From: Taxawa tesnikishii (nom. ined.)
Taxonomy: Eukaryota > Ascomycota > Dothideomycetes > Dothideales
Assembly: GCA_030247885.1 (NCBI GenBank)
Contig: JAPDRO010000005.1
Location: 620,001-684,000 of the forward strand
Length of the DNA: 64,000 nucleotides
Reading direction: 5' to 3'
Made by a program: the position numbers and the translations under genes. The notes beneath the pieces were generated by a model. The model had not been told where the DNA came from, did not search any database, and worked only from the letters and a program-made list of their open reading frames with translations. Positions 23,731 to 36,600 of the stretch are shown piece by piece. How positions within the stretch are numbered: the first letter of the stretch is position 1; each line of letters begins with the position of its first letter.

Positions 23731-26123
23731 TCATTGCCTCGAATAGGGTTTGTTCATCGCCGCAATCTCACGGGCAATGGTGCTCCATTCGAGTTCTCTG
23801 CGCACCGGCTTTCCACGTTTGCGGCATAGATACTCTTCCCACTTCAGCAATTCGTAACTGAAGCGCAGGTGTGGCTGTATGATAACGTTCAAACGTCTGG
23901 CGCGGACGAAGCAGCTACGATCACATCAGTCAGCGGACTCCACGCAAGGGAAGAGGGAAAGGGGTCACGTACTAAGCCCTTGGGAACGACAAGCCCAACT
24001 CGTTCATCACCTCAGCAATGCAGATTGTCGCTGACCTCGAAACACCGACGCGACAATGCACCAGCGTGGCAGTTCCGGCTTTCCGCCCGTTTTCTGCTTG
24101 CCCTATCAGTACACTGCAAACCTCGAAAGTTCTCTGCATTCTCGACCGAGTGCAGAAGGACCGGACACTCACCGATGAATTCCAAGCATCGCTCAAACTC
24201 GTCCGTTAGAGGGTCGACGCCATTGTCCTGGACGTTGTTAATGAACATGACACTGTGCTTCGCCCACTTCTTCTTCTCTTCTTCGCTCCACGATACGGCC
24301 TCGCCAACACTAAGCACCTGGCCGATACCCAGCTCACGCAGCAGTTCCGGATTGTTCGCATGGCCCAAGTTGCCTAGGTACATGTAATCGAGGATGCGAC
24401 TTGGCAGCGAGCCGTCCATCTTCGATAACCACGCAGGTGCAGGTGGAGTCAAAGTGGCGATATTGCCATCGTATGCTGGGGAAGCTTGCAGAATTCGTGG
24501 TTGTATGGAAACGAGCAGCGCGACGTCCGTCGGATATGCGAAGAAGTTGCGGCCTTTCTTGCGGTGCAACGCCAGCCACGCTTCGTGCACAGGTGCGCAA
24601 TTGGCATACATGTAGTATGCAAGACCGAGCAGCGTGGTCTCCGTGTATCCGTCCGAGCAATGAATCAGAACCTTCTTTCCGGGTTGCCTGGATTGGAACT
24701 CTTCGCCCGAAGACATGATGCTGTCGCCATCGCTATCCCGACTGGCAGGTGGCGTCACCACAACCTTGCTGTCTTTCCGTTTTCGTTGCTCCGCACCAGG
24801 GTTAGCGATACGGTAAATCCAGGCACAGGTCTCCATCAGACCGTCGACTTCGGCTTGCGACCATGTGGGTGGCATGATGGAGCCGGAGCTGGGGAATTCA
24901 AGGGGAGGAATGGGATTCTCAGGATGCGCGAGCAAGGCATTCAGGATCTTGAACGCCTTAGGACCGGGGATCTGAGCTGCATCGTTGGTTTCGATTAGAA
25001 CATCATAGCCGAAGCTTCGGGAAGGTGCGTCTTCAGTAGGCTGTACCAGCTCATCGAGTACGGGGTCAGGTGTTGGTCCGAGGAACACGTTGGGTGCAAT
25101 CTCCGAAGCAGTAGACATTCTGTGCATCTCGAGACGCTCCCAGTGGACTAAGCATCTATCAGTCGAATACTGAACAGGAAAATGGCCATCACTTACAGAA
25201 GTCCATAACGTTGCCGGTCAGCACGCCGTTGGAGTCAATTGCCAGGATTTCCGGATGCTTCTGCTCCAGCTCACGAAAATCATCTATCCCGCGTCAGCGA
25301 ATTCCCCGCTCGCGTTCTCTCAATCGACTCATACCTTGCAACACAAAGGTATTGAAGACGGGACTATCGCCAGTGGATGTGGTCACACCTCCCTCCTTTT
25401 CTCTCCAAGCTCTTTGAGCTCTGGCTACCGCCTCCGCTAGCTTCCTGACTGCCTCCTTCGATGTCCGCGCGTCTCCGTATACCACAACGTCGCTGACCGT
25501 CGCCATCTTGCAAGCCTGGATCTGGAAGTTGCGAACGCTGAAGCCGTCACGGGGATCGATATCCATAAACCGAGCGACCCCATCGCTCGTCCTGGAGGTG
25601 AGCAAGAACTCTTCCGGAGGAATCGCGCCCTTGATCCTGGAGTGAGAGATATCACCGCCCGCCTTGACGATGGTCAGACCTCGAATGCATTTCGGCGTCC
25701 GGCGGAGAACCTTTCGGCGAGCAACGAAGAAAGCAAGCTGAAGGTTGTTCTCTGGATGCAGACCGTGCAGCCATGGGAACACCTGCTTGGCTTCTGGCAG
25801 TGGCTGAGTTGCTATGTGATCAATAGCTGCACGGAGCTCGTCTCCTGACAATCCATAAACTGGAGGGCGATCGGATAACGTGGGGTAATGGGTAGGTGGG
25901 TAGAGGAGAGAGGAGCCTTCGATCACTACGGTAGGTGAAGGGGAGATGCTGGTGGGGTCGACAGAGCGCTTCTGGGACGAGGGCCTGGAGAGCATACCGG
26001 AAGATGTTTGTTCGGAATGGGCGCGGGTGTACCGCGAGCTGATGTGTTCAAAGAAGGCGGTTGAGGAGGCGGGGTCGAGTTACGGCTGGAAATTGGCGCT
26101 GGGCGAGCGCAGATGGTGGCCAT
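23731..26123 (-). CDS. PPS1: dual-specificity protein phosphatase Pps1
   Basis: Dual-specificity phosphatase of the fungal Pps1 family, linked in yeast to DNA replication and S-phase control. Exons (minus strand) 26123-25335, 25283-25197, 25147-24173, 24102-23973 and 23914-23731. The active-site loop HCRVGVSRSAT is near the C-terminus (exon 4). A second loop-like sequence, IHCSDGYTETTLLGLAYYM, lies mid-protein but has no arginine at the C-x5-R position, so that domain should be inactive. The N-terminus (MATICARPAPISSRNS, ATG 26123) joins the main frame only if one base is added to the G4 run 26071-26074; the joined sequence (SSTAFFEHISSRYTRAHSEQ) is protein-like. The corrected length is 2166 nt, 721 residues. 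Confidence 0.92.
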
Positions 26124-27567
26124 ATGGCTGTTGTTGCACGGGCTATCTAGGGTCCAGAATGTGTCGAGACGTTCGGTTTTGGTGTCTCGGGACAAGCAAT
26201 TGACTCGTCTCAATTCAGAAGAGAGGCTCTTCCAAGTTGTCAGTAAGACGATGCCCAAGGTAGACAAGAGGACGAGGAAGCCGCGAGATTACGTGCTTCC
26301 AGCGGAGAAGACGTCCGACGCCGTCACGTGGAGGTGATGGCTGTTTACATTCGAGGGATTGGCGCGTCGGAAGCTTGCCACAGTTGACAGAGTCTTATAT
26401 CAGCGAAAGGTGAGAAGGGTATACTGGAGTGTGAAGTAGGAGGCAGGAATGGGAGAGAGTGAAGGAAGAAGACGATAGAGGGCATGTGAGGTTGAGCGGG
26501 GTCCAGTGAAGACCAATCAGCAGCGATGTTGATTGCAGCCCCAGACCACACTAAAGCACCCTGGCCGGAACTAACGGCGGCTGCGACGTGCTGCTTCGGC
26601 TCGACAAGCTAAGGTGACTTGCAATTGCGCGCCGCAGCCCATCTTCGATCGCGTCGGACGGCCGTCCAATGGGCAGCGCAGTCGAGGCTGGTTTTTTCTG
26701 TTGAGGAGGTACACATATTGCACAAGTGAGGGATCCCTTAGCAGCTCGGGTATCCTTCTGAACCGTGATTTGTGTGTATGTTCCTGCACCTGCGTCGTCC
26801 CCGCTGTTCTAAGCCGTCTACGTACCACCGTTGGACGATCCAGGGTCTGTGTTCTCGACTGCGTGGTGAACCGTGAGGGAAGCAAGCAGTACGGGAGCTT
26901 GCAATTGCTCCAACGAAGAGAGTTTGCGGCTCCCTCCCTCACGCCGCGCTATCACTCGGCTGACGCCGCTCGGATTGTCTTCACTCACATTCCTTCCTTA
27001 TCAGCCCTAAACTCTATCTTTGCTCTGGCCCTCTCTCATCGCTAGTCTGATTGCGACCCCGGGAGGTGCGCTGTCAGAGGTCGCGTGCCTCATGTCTGCC
27101 CTGTCTGAACCAGACGAAACACCAAATGCGTAGTAAACCTCTGCACAGAGTAGCGGAAAAGACACTGCACACCAAGATGGACGTCCCAAACACGCCATGA
27201 CGCGAGGCCGAACCACCCACTCGGAATGGATTAGCCGGATGCCGCCGCGCCTGGACTATCACCCGCATCACGCTATCCTCCACATGGCTGTGATCGCCTG
27301 GGGATTGCGAACAGACCAGCTTGCCATGCGGAATGTGTGGAGCGATAATAATGCAGCTATATTGCGTAACTGTGTACTTCGCTTCTAGGTGCCAAAGAGT
27401 ATGTCTTTTGCCACTCACTATATGCGTGGTGAGAAGGAGAGATCGACAATTCTTCTCCGTTCGTGGCTTGCGGGACGAAAGCAACAGCGGCTGAGCCTCG
27501 CGGCTGTACTTATCCGTGCGGAAGTCCCGCTATCACCAGATGTCCGCGACACACGTGATGCTATTCT
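26124..27567. other. intergenic, 1.4 kb
   Basis: PPS1 promoter (a CACGTG near 26324) and TYW4 3' flank. Short frames on both strands have no introns or motifs. Nothing else recognised. Confidence 0.45.
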
Positions 27568-30500
27568 CTAATGCGCTCCCTTCTCTGCCATATCCCTCAA
27601 CTCGTCCGCCAGTCGCAACAGGTAAAACTTCCTCACTTGCTCAGGTAGCTCTTCGAAGCCCTTGTCAATTTTCGCAAGATCCCTCCTTCCCCGCTCATAC
27701 GCAGCCAAATCTCTGTTCCCATACACGTCTCTGCCCGCTGCATAACCCGTCTCCATTGTTTCCGTCCTGAAAAACACGTTAACCGCGACACTGAGTCCCT
27801 CGATTGGTTCGGCGGCATGCAACCACAGGGGCGGAATGAACAGGACATCACCCGGGTTTAGGAGTGCCTCGTATGGGTGTGTCTGCACGACAGGCGGATG
27901 CGCTTGCGACGTCACAGTGAAGGGATTCAGCGTAGAGCTAGACGCGCCGGGTGAGAAAGAGAGGTGGGTCACGTCTGACGGCGGAAATAGCAGCAAGCGC
28001 TTCCTGCCACGGATCTGACATAGCACGTTGGCCATGACATCGTAGTGCAGCCACATGGTGACAGGACCCGAGATCCTGAGCGGCGAGCTATGTGCGTGTT
28101 CGGCAGCATAAGCCAACTCGCGTGGGAGTTCAAAGTCTGCTGAGATTTCGGGGAAGTCTTCGGCCAGGTTAGTCGGCTTGTCGGACGGCTTGTCAGCTGA
28201 GAGGGCGCGTAGGTACACCTGGCCTCCATTGCTGGCTGCATCGAGGAACTCTCCGAAGGCCTGTGTGGTGTAGGAAAAGTTCTTGGTTTGGAAATTCATA
28301 TGCGGAGAGGGCGAAGAGTGGACTACCACTTTACGCTCGGCGTTGATGCGCCCTTTGAGGTACTCATTCGTCCAGGTTTGGGTACATGATCCTAAATTGA
28401 GACCGGAGAGTACCACTGGCGTGCTACTAGCGAGCACACGTTCGAATTCCACTGGGGACCAGAGGCGTTTCCTGGGGACAGAGATGGCTTCAGGCAAGTC
28501 AGAGCCATTTTCCGCTTGCGGTTGCAATGGGGCAGGCGGAAGCTCGTCGGTAGATCGAGGCTGGACGGGCGCAGGGTCTGATGACTGATGCTCTTGCAAA
28601 TGCCAGGAAGTTCCGGTGTCAGACCTGCTTACAGTAAGCACAGCGGCGGTGTTCCAGTAAGTACCAAAGGAGAAGCATGTCGCTCCACCACCCAGAACGA
28701 GCAAATCAGCGGGTTCATGCGCTCTGCTGCGATTAGCCGGCAAGCAGACAGCCGAAAAGCCAATCAACAGTGGACGATTCTTGTATTCCAACGGAAGGAA
28801 TACACCCTTGTGCATGTTGAGTATCTCATGTCGTCTCGTAAGCATGGGACCTTTTGCAATTCCTCCGATGAGCAACGAGCCGCCCGGGGTTGGCAGTAGC
28901 TGTGCACCAAATCTGCCAATGTATTGGGCATCGTCTCTGAAAGCACTAGACATTTTCTCTGTGTGATCCTTGAAGGCAACACATAGGATGCGATCCGTGG
29001 AGATATACAGGGTCCATTGCCAGAAATCGTTGATGACCGTTCCGTCCTTTCTCATGCCGCCAGTCATGAGCCCCTCTTCTGCTCGGCCAGGAGACACGGC
29101 CATAGCAGCACCAAAACGTGGCTCGGGCACACTGCCAATGGTAGCTCTTGGATGCACAGGAAACCAGCCGTGCTCGGGCGTCCAGAAAATCCAGTCATCT
29201 AGAACATCGCCTTGGCTGTTCTTTCCGCCATACACAAGGACACAAGATAACCCGGATATCTCGACTGCTACAGCACAATGTCTATACCGAGGCTGTGGTA
29301 GGTCGTGTACCTTTCTCCAAAGCCCGTTGTCACGGTACCAGCAAGCAGTGCTAGCTTTGTCAGGTGAGCTCCGTCCGCCCACAAGAAGACAGTCGGAGCC
29401 TTTGAACGGAGTGATTGTGTGGCACATCAGCGCTGTCGACAACGGAGGCAGTTCCAACTTCTCAGACTCGTTTGCCGTAGCGTATGCATCGACTGTCTTG
29501 AGGCGCTCCCGGGTTCCAAGCCCTCCGTAGAGTCCCACCGTTTCCGAATAAGATCCCTCCACCAGCTGGTTCGAAGGCACGACCGCTGCAAAGCGTCGAA
29601 AGGATGGTCTTCCTTGTAATCTAACAATCTCGTATGCCGGTGAAGTGGCTGTCTCGCACAAAGGAGCGTCGGAATCGATGGACGGTTCCGCACCAGCTTG
29701 TGTGTCTGCAGAAGGCTGCTTTTTCGCTATCAAGAGAAAGTAGTGTGAACCGAACAATGCAAATTCTTCCCACTCATCAAACGGTTCTATCTTGTCGAGA
29801 TCTGCCCGCTGCTGTGGCGTGAGGAACAAGTCGTCGGACCACAACTCCCACAGCGAGCGTATGTTGACGCTTAGCCAGCCTGCGTCGACAAAACGTGTAC
29901 GCATATGAGCCATTGTCCCAATAGCATGTAGTGGAGTTCGCAGTTTCTCGAAATGCTTGAGCATCGTTTGAGCAAATGGGTGATCGGGGCCATCGGGGAG
30001 ATGTTGCTCAAGCAAGCAGAAACGGACTGTCCAGTCGTCAGGAATGTACAAAGCTATGAGTATGGACACCCCACCTACCATCGTCAAATTTGATTGCCCA
30101 TCTCAGGAGAGCATCAGAAGCCTCTTTGGTCATGTAAGCAGTGGCGACTTCAGAGGTAAATAGGATTGCTACTGAAGAATTCGTCATATTAAACCTTCGC
30201 CGCAGAACAGCTTCCAGGTCGTCAAGACATCGAAGATCACAGCCAATAGCGACGTACTTCTCTGCATGACCAAGCACGGTTTCGGTCTTTGCCCCAAGCT
30301 CCAGGTTGGGTAGCAGATCTCTCAAAGCTGCATTTTGTGTTATCACGTCCAGCTTTCGCTGCATGAGTTGCGGATAATCGACATCCAAGAATGTAGCGTC
30401 GGCGCACAATTCCGAATGCTTGCCTAGATACTGAAACGGTAAAGGATCGCTAGTTCTAATTAGCGATAGGAAAGCTTGAAGAAGCGTCTCATATGATTGT

Positions 30501-30935
30501 AGACATACACCGAGATTGCACGTCTCGTGTTGTCTGAAGATCGCCACAATCCTCGCGTCTTGAATCGCATAATTGACAAGAAAAGGAATAACCTACTCAC
30601 TAGCCACATCCAAGATTTACGATCAGCTTTTTCTTGCCACTTGGCTCGGTCAAGAACTGCCGTACAGCACGGTCGATGGCTTTCATCCGGAGCCAGTAGC
30701 CTCTGTTGATGAGCGGCGATCTCCTTTGGAACTTCTTCACGAAGTAGCGAAAGTACTCCGGTTCTCCAGGGTAGTATAACTTTTCCACAGATCGCTTGGA
30801 AACGATACTGCTGCTGTTGGTGTCCATGATAAATTCATCGCGCTTGTCCTTGGCTGGTAGACCCATTGCCCCTGTCTTCTGTGGCTTCTTGGGTTGAGTC
30901 TGATGGAAGGCTTGGACGGAGTCGTTCTCGAACAT
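27568..30935 (-). CDS. PPM2: tRNA wybutosine-synthesising protein 4 (TYW4/Ppm2)
   Basis: Bifunctional methyltransferase/methoxycarbonyltransferase for the last steps of wybutosine formation at position 37 of tRNA-Phe. Exons (minus) 30935-30601, 30449-30079 and 30026-27568 sum to 3165 nt, 1054 residues. The leucine-carboxyl-methyltransferase domain shows NTNSSSIV-like [26 protein letters not shown] and [18 protein letters not shown]. Kelch-type repeats fill the middle ([25 protein letters not shown]). A JmjC/cupin_8 domain ends the protein, with an HxD pair in [21 protein letters not shown]. The ATG at 30935 is the first in frame. Divergent from ATG18, 528 bases apart. No frame problems. Confidence 0.96.
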
Positions 30936-31463
30936 CTTCGCGCCGACTGTCAAGTCTGTGACGCAGACGTCCAAACAGAAATCAGAACTTCTTCAAGATG
31001 CTTGGAGCCGGATGTTCCACGCCTTCAACCCCCGACCCTATAAGGGATATATGTCGCACAATGAGCAACCGAGGCTTCTAGAACGATGTACAGCGTTGAA
31101 AAACCGACTATGATCGAGCAATGAACGCCATGTACCCAACGCGTGCATTTATGACTTCTAAATCAGGCTAGCATTGATTTTTGCCGCAAATGCAAGTCAA
31201 TTTAAACTCGTGGGGCAATGCTCGCTTCCGAGCTCCGGCTGAATGTCATTCGGTGAACGGTTATCAGATCCGCGGTAACACCAACTGCGGGCATCTATTC
31301 CACCCTCTCCGCGTGTAGCAACACTGGGGCAGCTTGAAAGCACTCACGCCTTCACAACCTCTACCTAGATAATGTCGCCTTGATCCGTTCGAACAGCAGC
31401 TATCAGTGTTGCGCCTCTATCCATTTGTCACGACGCGACGAAGCCCTACGAACATTCGCCGGC
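30936..31463. promoter_or_regulatory. shared divergent promoter, TYW4/ATG18
   Basis: 528 bases between two divergent start codons, so it must hold both promoters. No specific site identified. Confidence 0.5.
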
Positions 31464-32912
31464 ATGGCGCTCAACTACATCACCTTCAACCAGGACCATA
31501 GCTTCCTGGCAGTCGGCAGGCATACCCTCCCTCATGGCTCCCGTCAACTGACTAACTCTTCGCAGCTACCACCGATGGCTTCAGGATATACTCAACTGAC
31601 CCTTTCTCCTTGGTGTTCCAAACCCCACTCATGGAAAATGGCGCATCTGGTGACATCTCCATCCTTGAGATGCTGTTCTCTACTTCTCTGGTCGCTATGA
31701 TCCTCACTCCACGGTTACTCCGTATCATCAATACGAAGGTGAACCTACCATCAAGAAGATCTTCGCCAGCGCTGCGAGCTCACTCCTAGCAGAGACAATC
31801 CACGATATGCGAACTCACTTTCCCAACCCGAGTTGGAGCACTGAAGCTCAATCGGAAACGACTTCTAGTCGTCCTAGAAGACCTGATCTTTGTTTACGAC
31901 ATTACGACTATGAAGACACTACATACCATCATTACGCCCTCAAATCCATATGGTGTGCCCTGTCAAGACAATCGCATCGAATCACCGCTAACACCTCGTA
32001 GCAATATGCGCCCTGTCCGCCAATTCCGAGAACAACTACATCGCCTACCCTCAGCGCAAGAAAGAATTCCTGGACAAGCCACAACCCAGAATTGAGCACA
32101 TCCCACCAAACAACATTGGCGTGAAAGAGCCCATGGGCGGGGAGGTCATGATCTTTGATGCGAACAAGATGCAGGACGTTACAGTAATACCGGCACATCA
32201 AGCACCGTTATCAAGTATGGCGATGAACAACGAGGGAACGCTGCTGGCGACCGCATCAGAGAAGGGAACGGTGATCCGTGTATTCGCGATCCCTTCGGGG
32301 CAGAAGCTGTACCAATTCAGAAGAGGAAGCATGCCAGCAAGGATACATTGCATGTCATTCAACGCGACGAGCACGCTCCTTTGCGTATCCTCTGCCACAG
32401 ACACCGTCCACATCTTCCGGTTGACGCCTACGGACGCTCTCAATGGGCAAACAGAAGTCGGCTCGGAAGCGCCATCCTCCCCTACTATGGTCGGCCGAGA
32501 CCACAGTGGCAGTCCGAGTCTCGCATCAGAACCATCCGACAGCACCAACTTCGGGTCCGCTACAGAGGAAAGTGCAGCGCGGCCACGAAATCCTGGCTTC
32601 ATGTCGCTCATGCGACGGACATCACAGAACTTCTCCTCGGGGCTGGTCGCGCGCGCCGCAGGCTATCTGCCTTCTGCTGTGACGGAGATCTGGGAGCCGT
32701 CGCGAGATTTCGCATGGGTGAAGATCCCACGAAGCAAGAGCGGACAAGCTGTCAAGAGCGTGGTTGCAATGGCAGGCGGCAGTCCGCAGGTCATGGTCGC
32801 AACTAATGAGGGTGACTTTTTAGTCTATGACGTGGATCTAGAGAAGGGCGGAGAGGGAGCGTTAGTGCGACAGTACTCGTATGTTGATGCGTCCGAGGCT
32901 GGTGTGAGATAG
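31464..32912 (+). CDS. ATG18: autophagy protein Atg18 (PROPPIN)
   Basis: WD-repeat beta-propeller that binds PI3P and PI(3,5)P2 on the phagophore and vacuole. Exons 31464-31515, 31566-31738, 31793-31952 and 32002-32912 sum to 1296 nt, 431 residues. The phosphoinositide-binding FRRG motif is in [13 protein letters not shown]. Other family marks are [33 protein letters not shown], and the C-terminal [26 protein letters not shown]. The first intron (31516-31565) begins GCAGGC instead of GT; the GC-AG reading yields [13 protein letters not shown] as expected, and no GT donor does. Divergent from TYW4. Confidence 0.95.
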
Positions 32913-33639
32913 CTTGCTAACGGGGGAACAGGGTGCGTGAGAAGAGCGAAACGCATACGGGCATCTATGCCGAATAATCAAGATCCTCACGTTCGCCAAT
33001 GTGGTTCAGTCTGAAGTAGGGAGGGGAAGGCGGCTGACGCCTGCTTTTAGTATTCTGTGATTTGCGTTCAAGCGAGGAGGGAGTGGTCATTGGGTTGCAT
33101 GTGACGGCGTTCTTTCTAGTCGACAAGAAGTGAGCTTGCGGTGATGCAGGCAAGTGAACGAGGTTTTCTTGGGTAATCACATGCCACTGTTACAGCGCAT
33201 CGCCTTCTGAATCCAGTCGATAAACCAGTGACGCCCAACATCAGTTTGAGACACCAACAATGACAGTGAATCTTGGACAGTACGCCGTAGGCCGTGAGCT
33301 TTTGCCGGACTACCAAATTGAAGATTCATAGATGGACCGTTGTGAGCTGTTCTCTTCCGCATGTTAGCAGACAGCACGGTGCATTAGAGCTCTCTCTCTC
33401 TCTCTCTCTCTCTGACGGTGTTCAAAAACACATGTCCGCTCGATCGAGACTTCGGAACATGATGGCAGATATGCATTACAAGCGCGATATGATCGTCATC
33501 TCAGCCCACCCAGAGCGATCGGTTCGTAGTCGATTTTTGGTATTTTACAATCTCCCCAATATAATCCGTACACCAACCATTCCCAATTAAGAAGCAGATC
33601 CCGAGCAACTCCAGAGAATACCCTTCGCCGCATCTTAGC
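32913..33639. other. convergent intergenic region
   Basis: The 3' flanks of ATG18 and the Furry gene, which converge here. Contains a CT microsatellite. Otherwise nothing seen. Confidence 0.5.
33390..33413. repeat. (CT)n microsatellite
   Basis: About twelve CT dinucleotides, non-coding. Confidence 0.9.
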
Positions 33640-36600
33640 CTACAAATCCGCGCTCTTCGGATCCCTCAGCCAAACTGCTGGCACCTTCGGTACTCTAGGA
33701 CTCTTCTGCCCTGCCAACGTCATGCCTCTGACCGCCCTCTCCGCTTCCCTCTTATCCGCGGCGCCCCCGCCCGTCAAACGTCGCATGCCCGACTTGAACC
33801 CTGCGCGGATTCCCGTTGCTGGTCTAGAGGCGGTCAGTTGCACCTGAACGGGTTCGTCGAAGCTCCGAACTCGCGAAATGGACATATCGTCATCGGAGAA
33901 TGGTTCCGGCTCGTCGCCCGCTTCGTCGCCCGACAACAGGTCATTGGTGAGCGTGGGAGGCGTACGCTTGAGCTGTGCGGGCATAGCTGGAGAAGTCACG
34001 GAACGCGAATGCAGGCCGGGTCGCAAGGGCGTCGAGGCATAAGCGAAGGCGGTTGGTGTCATCACCGCGGGCTCGCGTGAAAGGCTGTATTTCATGTCCG
34101 CGAACCCTGTCTGAAAAGACGTCACTGAAGCGTTGCGGTTGAGCGACTTGTGCAGGATCGGCAGCGTCTGCCTGTCGTACAGGTTCTCATGGTCTTCGAT
34201 CAAGCCGCTCGGGTACCGTGGCAGGCTATTTCGGCCTTGGGGCGAAATCACTTGGTCGACTTGATCATCGAAGAAGTCATCGAGGCTGTCAAGTTTCATG
34301 ACGAGCTCGCCCATGCTGGTGTCAGCGCGAGTGTCCTCGGAAAGCATGGTTCCCGTGCGGTCGGCGAAGTAAGAGCCGTATTGGAACTCTTCCTGGAACT
34401 CAATTTCCGGTGTGCCCAAGTCTTCCGCGCCGTTGACGCCTGCGCTGGAACAGGTGTAAAACACTGCATGCACGTTTGACCGCGTCCTTGTAGAGTGGAC
34501 AGCCGGCATAGGTATAGACCAGCCGGACTCCTCCGGAATGCCGTACAGACTCTTAGTGCTGTCGTATTCTTTTCGAGTGGTGCGACTTGAGTGTGAGCCT
34601 GCCATACTCATCCTGAGATGCTTGTTGTCTAGTGGTGTTCCCGTCATGGACATCACATTATCCAGGACTTCCAGAGCTTGCTGACAGTAGCCGGTCTGTA
34701 GCAAGCGAAGCACAGGCGAAATCAGATCTGGCCCCTGTGATGCTATTTCAGGTTTCCGCATGTCGATGTCGGGAATGATAACGCATAGTAACTGCATTGT
34801 CCTGATTTTAAACCAAGGCAATTGATTGTTGAGTAGGCCTAACAGGAAGACAAGGCTTTTGTACTCGAGAGCAGGGAAGAACGCGGTCCGGATCGCTGCT
34901 ACGGTCTGCCCGAGGAAGTCCTTCTCGTTCCTGCACCGCTGGTAAGCAAAACCGCTTAACGCTTCCGCCAGTGTATCGCAATTCTGTTGCTCTGCTACTG
35001 TAGCAAGGGCGTCCGCCGAGTGAATGCAAGCTTGTATGGTACTGTCGTCTTCAAAGCTATGCAAATATCGAGGAAGATTTGCGAGGACTGTGAAAAGCAG
35101 ACAGCTGCTGTCGCCAACCAGCTCGCTTGAAGGAAGCTTGATCATCCTCTCTAGAATTCCAAGAGATCGTTCCAGGCATTTGCTAGATCGCAGACCCTTG
35201 TATACCAGAGGATGGAGACCTTCGAAATCGCCCTCCCATCGTTGCGGTTGAGCATTCTTGAATAGTTTGATCAGTGCAGGATCACTCAAGTCCAGCTTGT
35301 TGATCAGCCGCTCCAGCATCGTAAGGCTTTCCTGGAACTCCTTCTCAAATATCGTGTCTAAGCACGCACATGTCGTCCAGAATAACTGGGGATATTGTAT
35401 AAGGTCATTCGGTTCCAGAGCGTGTATCACACATCGCAAGGTGATGAGGATCTCGAGCGAGAAAGTCAGGTAATCGTTTTCGTCATCAGCAATAGTATTC
35501 GAGAGCCGAGCAAGCATGTCCGCAAGCATCGGCTGATCCAGAGTTGTCAAGATACACCGAAAGATCTGGAATGAACGGCAAGCGATGTGGCGGACAGCAC
35601 AAGAGGTAGCCCAACTTAGAGTGGTTCTTGCCCACTCTTTGCGTATTCCTGGATATGAGACAGCGAATACTTTCACAACCTCATCGATAAGATATGCCAT
35701 CGGTTCCGGGACGCCGTTTGTGTCGCCGCTCGGTTCCTTGCCTTCCTGGTCTTCATAAGCCCATACTACTCGCGAATCATGGTGGCGAATCGACTCAATC
35801 AGATCTTCAATAGACTGCTTGTCCGGACTTGTGCTTTCGGGCTCGATCCTGGAGATGACGAGTTCATGTATCAAATGCACAAGCATCTCGCGCGCTTGGT
35901 CCTGGACAAGTGCGGTATAATAATCCCACTGCACGATGACTACCTGCAGCAAGGTTGGTATCTTCTCACTTGGTAGCTGAATGGGAGAGACGATCAAATC
36001 GACAAGCAGCATGAGGCTCAATTGTCCCAGGGATAAGGCTGTTTGCTTGTTGCCAACAGGTAGCACCACGGACAAGTCGGCGATGTAAGGCAGACCACTG
36101 AAATCTTGAGGCACCGGAGGTCTGACGTGCTTCTCCGCAACCATGGACTTTGGTGTAATTTGAAGCATCAGGAAATCGATCACTTTTTGGCCGGCCTCTG
36201 TGCTTGAAAGGAAGACAACTACTTGCTTAGCGTAATCGACGAAATTTTGCTCTCGCCGGTCCAGGCACACCGCGATGATGAAGTCCAGGACTAACTGTAC
36301 ATTCCCACCATGCGGACCGGTGGCCAGCGCCTTCCACAGAGCCTGAATTTCGTTATGAAGGGCATTGCTGCTGCGGACCGTTATCTCGAAAAGATTGACG
36401 AGTAGCATGTAGGAGCTGGCGGTAGGACCTCCATTCGGATCCAGTTGCAAGTTGATGGTCTGAATCCAGGGTAACATTGCAGCTACCATATTGCGCTGAT
36501 GATCCGGTTCCAATTCTCGGAAGTAGATGGAAAACTCAGAGAACACATGGAAGGCCATTTCAGGATGTTGGTGCGCCAACCGCAAAGAGATTTCAAATTG

